Origin: Mycetocola tolaasinivorans | GTDB lineage: Bacteria; Actinomycetota; Actinomycetes; Actinomycetales; Microbacteriaceae | Direction: 5' to 3' | DNA length: 64,000 nt | NCBI RefSeq assembly: GCF_003667565.1 | Contig: NZ_RCUX01000007.1 | Location: 1-64,000, forward strand | Shown here: piece by piece, positions 54,477 to 64,000 of the stretch | Layout: every line of letters starts with the position of its first letter | Numbering within the stretch: the first letter of the stretch is position 1 | Program-made: the position numbers and the translations under genes | The notes under the pieces: generated by a model | Seen by the model: only the letters and a program-made list of their open reading frames with translations | What the model was told of the DNA's origin: nothing | Databases searched by the model: none

Positions 54477-56021
54477 GTGACTCTCGAGCAAAACCCCGCA
54501 ACCCTTGCCGCCCTGCGTGCGGATCTCATTCGTGCCGATTTCCACACGGCCAGCCTGCTCGCCCTCTGGGGCGAGGATGCCGACGCCGCACTGGTCCGCG
54601 CAAACACACTGCCGGCCGAGCGTGCCCTCGCGGCCCGCCGCGACGCCACCTCGGAACCCGCGTTTGCCCGGGCAGTGCTCGCCAAGCTCTTCATCCTGGG
54701 ACACACCCTCTCCCGTGACGAGGTGGCCGCCGCGCTGCCGAGCGCGGGTATTGACGGCCTCATCGACCTGGCCCTTGCCGAGAACACCGATGCCGGCCTG
54801 CGCGCGCTGCTCGAACTGCGCCCCTACACCTTCACCGATGGCACCGATGCGGTGAACTGGTGGCTTGCCGCGGACCTTGGCGAGACCATCGTGGGTGGCC
54901 CGCTGCGCCCCGATCACGTCGTCGGCGTCGGTGGTGCCAGCCGCACGCTGGCCGGCCTCATCGTGCCCGAGTCGATCGATACCGCACTTGACCTGGGTAC
55001 CGGATGCGGCATTCAGGCACTGCACCTTGCGCGCTACGCCCGTCGAGTGATTGCAACCGATATTTCCGAGCGCGCCCTGCGGGTGGCCCGCTTTAACGCG
55101 GACCTCAACGAGGTCGCGGGGATCGAATTCCGCCTCGGCAGCATGTTTGAGCCCGTCGCCGGTGAGCGCTTTGACCGGATCGTTTCGAATCCGCCGTTCG
55201 TGATCACCCCGCGCGGCGCCGATGCCCCCGAGTATGAGTATCGCGATGGTGGCCGCGAGGGAGACGACATCGTGCGCGAAATGGTCCAGGAGGCGCCGCG
55301 ACACCTCACCCCCGGTGGTCTGGTTCAGATGCTGGGTAACTGGGAGTACCGCGCGGACGTCGATGCGTTTGAGCGCATCCGATCCTGGTTGGATGCGGAC
55401 GTCGACGCCTGGGTGCTGGAGCGCGAGCGGCAGGATCCCGTGCGCTACGCCGAGACCTGGATCCGCGATGGCGGTACCCGACCCGGTGATCCCGAGTTTG
55501 TTCGTCTGTGCGGTGCCTGGCTCGATGATTTTGAGCGCCGCGGAACCGTGGGCGTGGGCTTCGGCTACGTGCTCCTACGTCGCACCGATTCCGACCTGCC
55601 GATCTGGCGCCGGTTCGAGCGCGTGGGCAGCCGCGTGGCCGGTGCGCTCGGCGCGCACGTTGGTCAGGTGCTCGCGGCCCGTGACTGGCAGGCGGCACGC
55701 AGCGATGCCGCCCTCCTGGGTGAGAGCCTGCGGGTGAGCGGCGACGTGACCGAGGAGCGCCACTACTGGCCCGGGAACGAGGATCCCTCGGTCATGATCC
55801 TGCACCAGGGAGCTGGTTTTGGCCGAACCGTGGATCTCGACACCGGGCTCGCCGCGATCGTCGGGGCGAGTGACGGCACCCTCGAGGTGGGCGTGCTCAT
55901 TGCCGCGATCGCCGAGCTGCTGGAGGTGGATACCGGTGCCCTGGGTGCCGAACTCCTCCCCCGCCTGCGCGAACTGCTGGACGAGGGGTTCCTGGTGCCC
56001 GAGGAGTTCGCCGCCGCGTAA
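54477..56021 (+). CDS. two-domain SAM-dependent methyltransferase (DUF7059-type)
   Basis: 514 aa from GTG 54477. TTCAAT lies just upstream and no SD is clear, so a leaderless mRNA is likely. The N-terminal 170 residues are a helical domain of DUF7059 type. A class I methyltransferase domain follows at about 165-330 with ALDLGTGCGIQALHLARYAR (AdoMet motif I), VIATDISERAL, and the catalytic NPPF motif in RIVSNPPFVITP. The last 180 residues form a third helical region. NPPF marks N-methylation of glutamine, adenine or guanine (HemK/RsmC/RlmG-like); the target is unknown. Confidence 0.88.
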   Translation: MTLEQNPATLAALRADLIRADFHTASLLALWGEDADAALVRANTLPAERALAARRDATSEPAFARAVLAKLFILGHTLSRDEVAAALPSAGIDGLIDLALAENTDAGLRALLELRPYTFTDGTDAVNWWLAADLGETIVGGPLRPDHVVGVGGASRTLAGLIVPESIDTALDLGTGCGIQALHLARYARRVIATDISERALRVARFNADLNEVAGIEFRLGSMFEPVAGERFDRIVSNPPFVITPRGADAPEYEYRDGGREGDDIVREMVQEAPRHLTPGGLVQMLGNWEYRADVDAFERIRSWLDADVDAWVLERERQDPVRYAETWIRDGGTRPGDPEFVRLCGAWLDDFERRGTVGVGFGYVLLRRTDSDLPIWRRFERVGSRVAGALGAHVGQVLAARDWQAARSDAALLGESLRVSGDVTEERHYWPGNEDPSVMILHQGAGFGRTVDLDTGLAAIVGASDGTLEVGVLIAAIAELLEVDTGALGAELLPRLRELLDEGFLVPEEFAAA

Positions 56022-56044
56022 CCCCGCAGCAGGGTTACGTGATC

Positions 56045-56112
56045 GGTGATCAGCGGCGTGAGTTGTGCTGAGCGGTGTGTCCGGTGATCGGTGGCGTGAC
56101 CTGTGCCGGGCG
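56045..56112. repeat. 30-bp direct repeat in a short intergenic gap
   Basis: Two copies starting GGTGATC at 56045 and 56083 (38-bp period, about 24 of 30 bases identical, both with GGCGTGA and TGTGC). They lie between the methyltransferase stop and the RecQ stop. Confidence 0.7.
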
Positions 56113-58239
56113 CTACGCGACGATGGCGAGGGCAAACGGGAGCACAGACCGCGCCCCCGCGTGACGCAGGGCTAGTCCGGCTACCGTGAGCGTCCACCGG
56201 CTATCCGTGCGATCGTCCACCAGCAGAATGGGGCCGGGACCGGCGGCGGCCAGGGCGGCCGCGAGATCCTGACCGACGGCGAAGGAATCCCACACTCCGG
56301 CGAGGCGATACCCGCTGTTGCCACCCGAGCTCCCGCGGGGACCCTCCCCGACGAGCTCGAGGGCGCCGAGATAGGGAAGCTTGCCCGCCCCGGCGAGGGA
56401 GCGCGCAACCGAGTCGACGAGCTGCGGGTGAGAGCGCGAGGGGACGGACACCACTGCGACCGGACGTTCGGCCCAGCCCCAGGTGGCGAGTACCCGGATG
56501 GCGGCACCCACCAGGGCGGGGCTTGCCGGGGCATCCGGGGTGCCGGGCGCAAACAGCTCGCGCAGGGTACCGCCCCAGCCGAGATCGGTGAGACGGGCGA
56601 TGGCCCGACCTGGTTCGTTGCGCAGGCCCTCGGGAATTTTGCCGCGCACGGCGGTGCCGCCCAGGGTCACGCCGAGCCGATCGGCACCCGTGGGCCACTG
56701 GCGCCGCGGCTCGATCTCGACCGAGACGCGATCCAGAGACTGCGCGGCCACCTCCTCGGCTTGCCCACTGATGCCGGTGGGATACCAGGGCGCCGTGCAG
56801 CGATCGCAGCGGCCGCAGGGCGCCGCCGTGGGGTCATCCAGATCGCGCTGAAGCGTGGCCATGCGGCACTCGGAGGTGCGCTGATACTCGACCATCGAGG
56901 CCTCCTCGGCCAGACGGGCGCGGGAGATGCGGTCATAGCGCTCTGCGTCATAGTGCCAGGGGGCCCCGGTGCGTACCCAGCCCCCGGCTACCCGGTGAAC
57001 CGCGCCGTCCACATCGAGCACCTTGAGGAGGAGCTCGAGCGGGGTACGACGAATGTTCACGCGTGCCTCGAGGGCCGGGGTCGACAGAGGTTCGGAGCCG
57101 AGGGCGTCCAGCACCGCGCGGGCGCGCTGCTCGTCCGGCATCGAGGCGGTGGCGAAGTAGCGCCAGATCTCACGATCCTCGCTGCCGGGCAGCAGGAGAA
57201 CGTCTGCGCTGTCTGTGCCGCGGCCGGCGCGGCCCACCTGCTGGTAGTACGCCACCGGGGAGGACGGCGCCCCGAGGTGCACGACGAAACCGAGGTCGGG
57301 CTTATCAAAGCCCATTCCGAGCGCGCTCGTGGCCACCAGCGCCTTGAGCTCGTTGTTCTTGAGCATGAGCTCGCTCTCGGCGCGCTCATCGGTGTCGGTA
57401 CGGCCGGTATAGGCCCGCACCTCGTGCCCGGCGTCGCGCAGGAGCCGCGCGGTGTCTTCGGCGGCCGAGACCGTGAGTGAGTAGATGATGCCGCTGCCGG
57501 GGAGCTCGGCGAGATGGCTCAACAGCCAGCCCAGCCGTGCCCGGGAGTCGGGCAGCTCGAGCACGCCGAGACGCAGCGAGGCACGGGCCAGCGATCCGCG
57601 GCTCGTGACCACGCCGCGATCGTCTACCGCGAGCTGCTCCTCGATGTCGGTGACCACGCGGGCATTCGCGGTAGCGGTGGTGGCCAGCACCGGGAGGTCG
57701 CTCGGCAGCGCGCGAATCAGCTCGGCGAGGCGGCGGTAATCCGGACGGAAGTCGTGGCCCCAGTCCGAGATACAGTGGGCCTCATCAACCACGAGCAGGC
57801 CGATGCGTTCGAGCAGCGTGGGCAGCTGCTCGTCGCGGAAGCGCGGGTTGTTGAGCCGTTCCGGGGAAACGAGGAGGACATCAACGGTATCGGCGGCGAG
57901 GGCCGCGCGGGCGTCGTCCCACTCGTGGGCGTTTGCGGAGTTGATGGCCACCGCGCGCACACCCGCGCGTGCGGCCGCGGCTACCTGATCACGCATCAGC
58001 GAGAGCAGGGGCGACACCAGAAGGGTGGGCCCGGCGCCGCGTCGCCGCAGCAGCAGGGTCGAAATGAAGTACACCGCGGACTTGCCCCAGCCGGTGCGCT
58101 GCACAACCAGGGCGCGGCGCCGCTGCTCGACCAGCGTACTGATGGCCTCGAACTGCCCCTCGTGGAACCGGGCATCCGGAACGCCGGTCAACTCGGCAAG
58201 AATGGCGCGGGCTTCGGGTTCGATCTGGCTCTCGGACAT
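56113..58239 (-). CDS. recQ: RecQ-family ATP-dependent DNA helicase with PRTase-like C-terminus
   Basis: 708 aa. The superfamily 2 helicase core has Walker A in RTGWGKSAVYF (about residues 46-56), DEAH in VVDEAHCISDWGHDFRPDYR (about 151-170), and the zinc-binding cysteines in ECRMATLQRDL and CGRCDRC (about 460-490). The last 100 residues contain ILLVDDRTDSRWTLTVAGLA (about 671-690), which reads as a phosphoribosyltransferase-type PRPP loop. This fusion is seen in actinobacterial RecQ homologues. It unwinds DNA during recombinational repair. Confidence 0.92.
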   Translation of the reverse strand: MSESQIEPEARAILAELTGVPDARFHEGQFEAISTLVEQRRRALVVQRTGWGKSAVYFISTLLLRRRGAGPTLLVSPLLSLMRDQVAAAARAGVRAVAINSANAHEWDDARAALAADTVDVLLVSPERLNNPRFRDEQLPTLLERIGLLVVDEAHCISDWGHDFRPDYRRLAELIRALPSDLPVLATTATANARVVTDIEEQLAVDDRGVVTSRGSLARASLRLGVLELPDSRARLGWLLSHLAELPGSGIIYSLTVSAAEDTARLLRDAGHEVRAYTGRTDTDERAESELMLKNNELKALVATSALGMGFDKPDLGFVVHLGAPSSPVAYYQQVGRAGRGTDSADVLLLPGSEDREIWRYFATASMPDEQRARAVLDALGSEPLSTPALEARVNIRRTPLELLLKVLDVDGAVHRVAGGWVRTGAPWHYDAERYDRISRARLAEEASMVEYQRTSECRMATLQRDLDDPTAAPCGRCDRCTAPWYPTGISGQAEEVAAQSLDRVSVEIEPRRQWPTGADRLGVTLGGTAVRGKIPEGLRNEPGRAIARLTDLGWGGTLRELFAPGTPDAPASPALVGAAIRVLATWGWAERPVAVVSVPSRSHPQLVDSVARSLAGAGKLPYLGALELVGEGPRGSSGGNSGYRLAGVWDSFAVGQDLAAALAAAGPGPILLVDDRTDSRWTLTVAGLALRHAGARSVLPFALAIVA

Positions 58240-58338
58240 GCCCCCAGTCTCTCAGTAACCCCCGGCATCCATCCGGGGCGCGCGCGTTATTGTGAGATGC
58301 CGGGGGCGGAATGCGCCCTGTGCACGGCTGGTCGCGTG

Positions 58339-60447
58339 CTACTTCGGCGCGCGGAAGCTGCGCACCACCGAGGCGATGCTCGCATCCGGTAGGAACGCCC
58401 GCCCCAGGCCGAGCCCGATTCGGGCCAGATCGCCCTCGTCGCGGTACAGCAGGTACACGGGCTCATAGCGCGGATTGAACTTGCGCTTGAATGCGTGCAG
58501 CGAGCGGAACCCGTAGAGCGGCTCGATGGCCTCACCGAGGCCACCCAGCAGGTTGTCGATGATGTTGCCGCCGCGCTGGCCCAGGTGGGCGAGGGGCGCC
58601 CCCGAGAGCGAGGCGATCTGCGCGCCCTCGGCCGAGAACTCCTGAGCCGAGCGACCGATCAGGTACTCCATGACCGGTCCAAAACCGCCCTCGCGGCGCC
58701 GCATCAGATCGAGCGTCCAGCCGTGAATGGTGCCGCCCTCGCCGTAGACGGGAAGCCAGCTCAGGAAGCCATCGATATCGCCCTCGGCGTTGTAGGCCAG
58801 GGCGAGGCGCACGGCGGGATCGCGCGCCTCGTCGACGCCACCGAGGGTGAAGCCCATTTCCGGCAGGCCCTTATCGCCGAGCCAGGCCTCGGAAATCTGC
58901 CGCACCTGCTGCTGCACCTTACGCGGTTCCTCGGCGAGGTGGGTGAGCCGGAAGGTCACACCCTCGCGGTCGGCCTTGTTGAGGGACGTGCGCACGGAGT
59001 TCCAGCGCTTTCCGGTGAAGGCCAGGCCGGGAAGATCGATGATGGTGTCCTCGGCGACCTGGAGCGATCGCCAGCCGGGCAGTGCCTCGGTGCGCAGACC
59101 CTCGCTCGCCACGAAGAAGCAGGGCACAAACCCGGCGCGCTCGGCCGCGGTGATGAACTGGCGGGTGGTCTCGGTGCGATCGGACAGCGGGCCGATGGGG
59201 TCCGAGAGGGCGATGGCCGTTTTCGCGTGTACCTGATACGTGACAAATCCGGTGCCGGCGGGGGTGAAGAAGTGTCGGTTGTCTGGCCAGGTGGTCATCC
59301 AGGACATGGTGCCACCACCGTGCTCACGCAGGAGCTCGCGCACGCTGCGCTCGCTTCCGCCGCCATCACCGGGCAGGCGGCGCCGGATCGGCACGGTGAA
59401 CGCGCCCCGCGCCACGAGCAGATACACGAGGAACATGGCCCACAGTACGCCCGTGGCCGCGGTCACGTTTGCGCTGCTTGCATAGGCGCGCAGCTCTTCC
59501 AGCTCGGGCAGGTTTGTCTGCACGATCAGGAAGACCGAGAGGCCGAGCAGCATGTTGAAGGCCGAGAGCGCAACGCTCAGCAGCCAGGCGAGACGCCGCC
59601 CGGTGCGCAGCCCATTGGCGAACACCAGAATGATGAGCGCGTTGATCACCGCGTGACCCCAGGCACCCTCGAGCAGCGAGGTGTCGCCGAAGGGGCCGTG
59701 GGTGCGCACGACGGTCAGGATCAGCTGGATTGCGCCGAGCCCCAGGATGGTGACAAAGGTGGTGAAGCGGCGCTCGTGAACGCTGGGCGCGCGCTTGCGG
59801 CGAATCGTGCCGAGCGCGAGGACCAGCACGATCGCGGTGGCATTGAGGAGCGCGGGCAGGATACCCACGAAGAGCACCCCGATCGCGGCCACGTAGATCA
59901 GGATGAGGCGCCCGCGCCCGCGCCACGGAGACGGAAGGCTGTTCACCGATGCGGTCAGTGCGGCAAAGAGACCCGGGATCATGCCGACGGTGATGGTGTT
60001 CGAGAGGGTGTCCGCCCACTCCCAGCCGATGCCGGAGAAGACCGAGAGGAACAGCGCGACGATGAGGACCGAGGCCACCTGCCCGAAGATGAAGTACCCG
60101 GCGGCGATGCCCGAGCCGCGCCGCAGCTCCAGGCGAATGACCGAGAAGGGCAGCAGGATGAGCACCCACACGTACATGGCGGGGTGCGCCGCCCAGAGCA
60201 TTCCGGTGAGCAGGGTCCACCAGTGGCCCATATCAAACGCCGGGACACCATAGGCGACCAGGCGGAACCAGTGGCGATGCTTCAGCGGATCCCAGAGCGC
60301 ACCGGTGGTGATCGCGAGGAAGAAGATGACCCCGATCAGCCCGCTGCTAAAGGGGAGTCGTCGGATGACCGCGATCCAGCGGCGCGGGTGCCAGCGCGAG
60401 ACGGGCGCCTCGGGCTCGACCGGAGCGGTGTGGTCGACGGTTGTCAT
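58339..60447 (-). CDS. DUF2156/MprF-like membrane protein with rhomboid-like N-terminus
   Basis: 702 aa. The N-terminal 340 residues carry about eight or nine hydrophobic helices, starting with a rhomboid-like GHWWTLLTGMLWAAHPAMYV (about 74-93). The GxSG nucleophile of active rhomboids is not present (GMIPGLFAALTA occupies that place). The C-terminal 320 residues are the cytoplasmic DUF2156 aminoacyl-phospholipid synthetase-type domain (FVTYQVHAKTAIALSDPIGP, and DGFLSWLPVYGEGGTIHGWT). Related proteins transfer lysine or alanine onto phosphatidylglycerol, reducing surface negative charge. The specific substrate is not predictable here. Confidence 0.85.
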   Translation of the reverse strand: MTTVDHTAPVEPEAPVSRWHPRRWIAVIRRLPFSSGLIGVIFFLAITTGALWDPLKHRHWFRLVAYGVPAFDMGHWWTLLTGMLWAAHPAMYVWVLILLPFSVIRLELRRGSGIAAGYFIFGQVASVLIVALFLSVFSGIGWEWADTLSNTITVGMIPGLFAALTASVNSLPSPWRGRGRLILIYVAAIGVLFVGILPALLNATAIVLVLALGTIRRKRAPSVHERRFTTFVTILGLGAIQLILTVVRTHGPFGDTSLLEGAWGHAVINALIILVFANGLRTGRRLAWLLSVALSAFNMLLGLSVFLIVQTNLPELEELRAYASSANVTAATGVLWAMFLVYLLVARGAFTVPIRRRLPGDGGGSERSVRELLREHGGGTMSWMTTWPDNRHFFTPAGTGFVTYQVHAKTAIALSDPIGPLSDRTETTRQFITAAERAGFVPCFFVASEGLRTEALPGWRSLQVAEDTIIDLPGLAFTGKRWNSVRTSLNKADREGVTFRLTHLAEEPRKVQQQVRQISEAWLGDKGLPEMGFTLGGVDEARDPAVRLALAYNAEGDIDGFLSWLPVYGEGGTIHGWTLDLMRRREGGFGPVMEYLIGRSAQEFSAEGAQIASLSGAPLAHLGQRGGNIIDNLLGGLGEAIEPLYGFRSLHAFKRKFNPRYEPVYLLYRDEGDLARIGLGLGRAFLPDASIASVVRSFRAPK

Positions 60448-60535
60448 GTGACCCCTTCACAAAAGAACACAGGTCTTCGAAACACTACGGGGATTTCCCG
60501 GGGAAACCCCGTGAGCAACACCCGTTATAGGTGGA

Positions 60536-61957
60536 TTAGCATTCAACAACGTTGACCGCGAGGCCTCCGAGCGAGGTTTCCTTGTACTTGCTGCTCATGT
60601 CGTTGCCGGTGTCCCGCATCGTCAGAATGACCTGATCCAGGGACACCCGGTGGGTGCCGTCGCCCCAGAGCGCCATCTTCGCGGCGTTCACCGCCTTCGC
60701 GGCGCCGATCGCGTTGCGTTCGATGCAGGGAATCTGCACTAATCCGCCCACCGGGTCACAGGTGAGACCGAGGTTGTGTTCCATTGCGATCTCGGCCGCA
60801 TTGGCCACCTGGGCGGGGGTGCCGCCGAGGATTTCGGCGAGGGCGCCGGCCGCCATCGAGGAGGCGGATCCGACCTCGCCCTGGCATCCCAGCTCGGCGC
60901 CGGAGATGGCGGCCTGCTCCTTGTAGAGCACACCGATGGCCGCCGCGGTGAGCAGGAACCGCTCGGTGATGTCATCGCGCAGAGCGCGGAGCGGTGCGCT
61001 CGCCTCGGTGCCGCCGTTCGGGTCCATCAGGGCGCGAACGGGCGGGGCATAGTGCGTGGCATAAAACAGCACGGCGGGGATGATTCCCGCGGCGCCGTTT
61101 GTGGGCGCGGTGACCACGCGTCCCCCCGAGGCGTTTTCCTCATTGACCGCGAGGGCCACCAGATTGACCCACTCCTGCCAGTAGAGCGGGTCGCGGTGGG
61201 GATCCAGCGCGCGCAGCCGATCGTGCCAGCCGGGTGCGCGGCGCCGTACGTCCAGCCCGCCGGGAAGCACACCGGTGCGAGCGATGGCCGAATCGGCGCA
61301 CTCGTTCATAACGTCGCGAATGTGGAGGAGCCCGGAGCGTAGCCCCACCGCATCGGTCTTGGCGAGCTCGTTGCGGCGCATCACCTCGGAGATGTCGATC
61401 CCCTCGGTGGCGCAGTGCTCGAGAAGGCGCGCGGCGGTGGTGAACGGAAACGGGTCGGGCCGGGAGACTTCGGTTTCGACCTCGACGGCGCCGTCGCGGG
61501 TGATGAAGCCGCCCCCGATCGAGTAGAACGTTTCGGTGACCAGCTCGATGCCGTGTGCGTCTCGCGCGCTCAGCCGCATCGCGTTTGTATGCCGCGGGAG
61601 TACGGTGAGCGGGTGCAGGACGATGTCATCCTCGGTGTGGATGAGCGCGCGCTCGCCGCCGAGTAGCAGCGGTGCGCCGCCAGCAATTGCCTCGAGGGTC
61701 ACGGTGACCGTCTCGGGGCCAATGGTTTCCGGATCGAATCCGGACAGGCCCAGCAGGATCGCCCCCTGGGTGCCGTGTCCGCGGCCCGTGGCCGCAAGCG
61801 AGCCGTAGAGGTGGATACTCAGCTCGGCGACGCTGCCCAGCAGGCCAGCCTCGCGAAGCTCGGCGGCAAAGATGTTGGCGGCCCGCATGGGGCCGACGGT
61901 GTGTGAACTCGAGGGACCGATTCCGATCGAAAACAGATCAAAAACGCCGACACTCAT
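60536..61957 (-). CDS. sdaA: L-serine ammonia-lyase, iron-sulfur dependent (single chain)
   Basis: 473 aa from ATG 61957, with AGAGGAG seven bases upstream. The SdaA signature [20 protein letters not shown] is at the N-terminus, and [20 protein letters not shown] in the middle. Iron-sulfur cysteine ligands are in [27 protein letters not shown] (about residues 402-420) and the C-terminal Cys in VNVVEC. It deaminates serine to pyruvate and ammonia. It lies downstream of the glycine cleavage genes on the same strand, linking glycine, serine and one-carbon catabolism. Confidence 0.96.
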   Translation of the reverse strand: MSVGVFDLFSIGIGPSSSHTVGPMRAANIFAAELREAGLLGSVAELSIHLYGSLAATGRGHGTQGAILLGLSGFDPETIGPETVTVTLEAIAGGAPLLLGGERALIHTEDDIVLHPLTVLPRHTNAMRLSARDAHGIELVTETFYSIGGGFITRDGAVEVETEVSRPDPFPFTTAARLLEHCATEGIDISEVMRRNELAKTDAVGLRSGLLHIRDVMNECADSAIARTGVLPGGLDVRRRAPGWHDRLRALDPHRDPLYWQEWVNLVALAVNEENASGGRVVTAPTNGAAGIIPAVLFYATHYAPPVRALMDPNGGTEASAPLRALRDDITERFLLTAAAIGVLYKEQAAISGAELGCQGEVGSASSMAAGALAEILGGTPAQVANAAEIAMEHNLGLTCDPVGGLVQIPCIERNAIGAAKAVNAAKMALWGDGTHRVSLDQVILTMRDTGNDMSSKYKETSLGGLAVNVVEC

Positions 61958-62049
61958 GGGAACTCCTCTGTAGTGGATCCGGCAAATCTTGTGGGGGGAC
62001 GGATCCGTGAACCGTGGCCGCCGGGATCGCCGGCGGCCACGGAACCGCA

Positions 62050-62430
62050 TTACGGTGCGGTGACGCCGTTTGCCGCGGCGTACTCCTCGGGGCTCAGCAG
62101 CGGGCCCTCCTCGGTGACCCGTACGGTGAAGAGCCAGCCGGCACCGTAGGGGTCGCCGTTCACGAGGGCCGGGTCATCCAGAACGGTCTGGTTGATCGAG
62201 ACAACCTCGCCGGTGACCGGTGCGTACAGGTCGGAGACCGACTTGGTGGACTCCACCTCGCCGCAGGTCTCCCCCGCGGTCACGGTGGAACCCACCTCGG
62301 GGAGGCTCACGTAGACGATGTCACCGAGGGCCTCGGCGGCCACCGCGGTGATGCCCACGGTGGCGGGATCGCCGGCGGCGAGCCACTCGTGCTCGGCGGA
62401 GTACTTCAGGTTGGGGGCAACGGTGCTCAT
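62050..62430 (-). CDS. gcvH: glycine cleavage system H protein
   Basis: 126 aa. The lipoyl lysine is in [20 protein letters not shown] (Lys about residue 65). The start [17 protein letters not shown] and end GVTAP are typical. It shuttles the methylamine group of glycine between the P, T and L proteins. It lies 51 bp after gcvT. Confidence 0.97.
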   Translation of the reverse strand: MSTVAPNLKYSAEHEWLAAGDPATVGITAVAAEALGDIVYVSLPEVGSTVTAGETCGEVESTKSVSDLYAPVTGEVVSINQTVLDDPALVNGDPYGAGWLFTVRVTEEGPLLSPEEYAAANGVTAP

Positions 62431-62481
62431 GGGTACCTTTCGATGGTGCGGTGCGTGGGTGCGGTGGTTAGCGGATGCTGA

Positions 62482-63591
62482 TTAGCGGGTGCGCCGATAG
62501 AACGGGGTGGCGGTCACGGTGAAGGCCTCGGGTTTGCCGCGGAGGTCGGCCTGGACCGGGGTGCCGGGGGTCGCGTATGCGGGGTCAATATAGGCGAACG
62601 CGATCGGAAAGCCGAGGGTGGGGCTCGGCTGGCCCGAGGTCACGGTGCCCACGGCCTCGCCGTCGACCAGGATCGGGTAGCCGGCGCGGGCGGCCCGGCG
62701 ACCCTCGCCGCGCAGGCCCACCAGGACCCGGCGAACACCGGTCGCGTGGGCGGCCTCGAGTGCGGCTCGGCCCACGAAGTCGTGGCCCTCATCGAGGTTC
62801 ACCACGCGGTCAAAGCCCGCGTCGAACGGGGTGAGGGCGCTCGTGAGCTCGTTGCCGTAGAGCGGCATGCCCGCCTCGAGGCGCAGCGAGTCTCGGGCGG
62901 CCAGCCCACAGGGAATCAGACCACGGGTGAGGCCCGCGGCGAGCAGGGTATCCCAGAGCCCGGGGGCCGCGGTGTCCGGGATGAACAGCTCAAAGCCATC
63001 CTCCCCGGTGTATCCGGTGCGGGCCACGAGTACCGGCTGATCGTCGATGCTGAACTCGTGAGCCGCGTAGTAGCGCAGTGCCGCCAGCGTCTCGTGCTCG
63101 GCCTCGGGCAGCAGACCGGTCAGGATCTCGGCGGCACGCGGGCCCTGCAGCGCGATCAGTGCGGTGTGTGCGCTCGCATCGGTGACGGTGGCGGTGAACC
63201 CGGCGGCACGCGTGGTCAGCTCGGTGAACACCAGCTCGGCGTTGCCCGCATTGGGCACCACGAGGAAGCGCTCGGGGGTAATGCGATAGACGATGAGGTC
63301 ATCAAGGATGCCGCCGTCCTGCGCCACGATCAGCGAGTACTTGGCCCGGCCCACGGCCAGGGGCTCAAACACCCCGACCAGTGCGTGGCTGAGCGCGGCC
63401 GCGGCATCCGGCCCCTGCACCCAGACCTCGCCCATGTGGGAGAGGTCAAACAGGCCGGCGGCGGTGCGCACGGCGGTGTGCTCGGCGAGCTCCGATCCGT
63501 AACGCAGCGGCATCTGCCACCCGCCGAAATCGGTGAAGTGCGCGCCGAGGGCCGCATGGGCCTCGTACAGGGCGGTGGTGCGTTCACTCAT
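62482..63591 (-). CDS. gcvT: glycine cleavage system T protein (aminomethyltransferase)
   Basis: 369 aa. Folate- and aminomethyl-lipoyl-binding features include [20 protein letters not shown] at the N-terminus, [14 protein letters not shown], and the C-terminal [20 protein letters not shown]. It releases ammonia and transfers the methylene to tetrahydrofolate. The ATG overlaps the gcvP stop by four bases. Confidence 0.97.
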   Translation of the reverse strand: MSERTTALYEAHAALGAHFTDFGGWQMPLRYGSELAEHTAVRTAAGLFDLSHMGEVWVQGPDAAAALSHALVGVFEPLAVGRAKYSLIVAQDGGILDDLIVYRITPERFLVVPNAGNAELVFTELTTRAAGFTATVTDASAHTALIALQGPRAAEILTGLLPEAEHETLAALRYYAAHEFSIDDQPVLVARTGYTGEDGFELFIPDTAAPGLWDTLLAAGLTRGLIPCGLAARDSLRLEAGMPLYGNELTSALTPFDAGFDRVVNLDEGHDFVGRAALEAAHATGVRRVLVGLRGEGRRAARAGYPILVDGEAVGTVTSGQPSPTLGFPIAFAYIDPAYATPGTPVQADLRGKPEAFTVTATPFYRRTR

Positions 63592-64000
63592 CGGGTGGCC
63601 TCTTCCTCGGGGCTCTGATCAAAGGCGGACAGGGGCGGGCAGGAGCAGATCAGGTTGCGGTCGCCCGCTGCCTGGTTGATTCGGCCCACCGGTGGGAAGT
63701 ACTTGTCCTGGCGCAGGCCGGGCACGGGGAATGCTGCCTGCTCGCGGCCATACGGGCGATCCCAGGTGTCCGACAGCAGCGCGGCCGCGGTGTGCGGCGC
63801 GCGGCGCAGCGGGGACTCGGCCACCGGGTACTCCCCCGCCTCCACCGCGGAGATCTCCGCGCGGATCACCCGCATCGCGGTAACGAAGCGCTCCAGCTCG
63901 GCGGTGTCCTCGGACTCGGTGGGCTCCACCATCAGGGTGCCGGGCACCGGGAACGACAGCGTCGGGGCGTGGAACCCGAAGTCCATGAGGCGCTTGGCCA
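63588..64000 (-). CDS. gcvP: glycine dehydrogenase (P protein), C-terminal part
   Basis: Partial: about 137 residues, entering from beyond 64,000. The segment [20 protein letters not shown] and [20 protein letters not shown] is the conserved C-terminal region of GcvP, with the C-terminus ending SPEEEATR. It decarboxylates glycine using pyridoxal phosphate. The start and the PLP lysine are outside the window. Confidence 0.96.
   Translation of the reverse strand, partial: AKRLMDFGFHAPTLSFPVPGTLMVEPTESEDTAELERFVTAMRVIRAEISAVEAGEYPVAESPLRRAPHTAAALLSDTWDRPYGREQAAFPVPGLRQDKYFPPVGRINQAAGDRNLICSCPPLSAFDQSPEEEATR

Overview
This window is a high-GC actinobacterial chromosome segment spanning the replication origin. 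The gene order, gene families and tRNA set point to the Microbacteriaceae or a close relative. That assignment is inferred from recognised synteny (FHA/PP2C/RodA/PBP/Ser-Thr-kinase cluster, class E sortase, crgA, gyrA-gyrB-DUF721-recF-gnd-dnaN-dnaA, rpmH-rnpA-yidD-yidC-jag-rsmG-parA-parB, trxA-trxB-murJ-DUF6049), not from a database search. Wherever the upstream context allowed, start codons were chosen from Shine-Dalgarno spacing and family N-termini.

Region 1 (1-13,280) is accessory. It holds a SIS-domain sugar-phosphate protein divergent from a luciferase-like flavin oxidoreductase, then a 6-kb gene for a sortase-anchored surface protein (signal peptide, SdrD-B-like domain, six alternating Cna-B/DUF5979-like domains, Pro-rich 21-bp repeats, LPHTG anchor). 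Upstream of that lie, on the same strand, a small secreted I36-like protein, an anti-sigma-like CU044_5270 protein, an ECF sigma factor, a two-gene ABC transporter, and an internally deleted hipA remnant next to tRNA-Leu(CAG).

Region 2 (13.5-27.3 kb) is the cell-envelope and division signalling block: fhaA, fhaB, pstP, rodA, pbpA and two PASTA Ser/Thr kinases in one tightly packed operon. It continues with a glutamine amidotransferase, a 52-aa membrane protein and a class E sortase (minus strand), divergent from crgA. A rhomboid protease and a cyclophilin follow. The crgA-rhomboid gap carries an unexpected cluster of DnaA-box-like 9-mers.

Region 3 (27.4-39.5 kb) is the left replichore side of oriC, all on the minus strand: Nudix, tRNA-Ala, tRNA-Ile, DUF3566, gyrA, gyrB, DUF721, recF, gnd, dnaN, oriC, dnaA. 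Region 4 (39.8-48.1 kb) is the right side: rpmH, rnpA, yidD, yidC, jag, rsmG, a 3.1-kb stretch with no credible gene but several parS sites, then parA and parB. Seven parS or near-parS palindromes lie between 42.2 and 46.2 kb. One is embedded in a terminator-like hairpin and one overlaps the parA start codon.

Region 5 (48.1-64 kb) contains trxA-trxB, murJ and a DUF6049 gene, a Nudix gene, a two-domain methyltransferase, a RecQ helicase fused to a phosphoribosyltransferase-like tail, a large DUF2156/MprF-like membrane protein, serine deaminase, and the glycine cleavage operon (gcvH, gcvT, 3' part of gcvP), which runs off the right edge.
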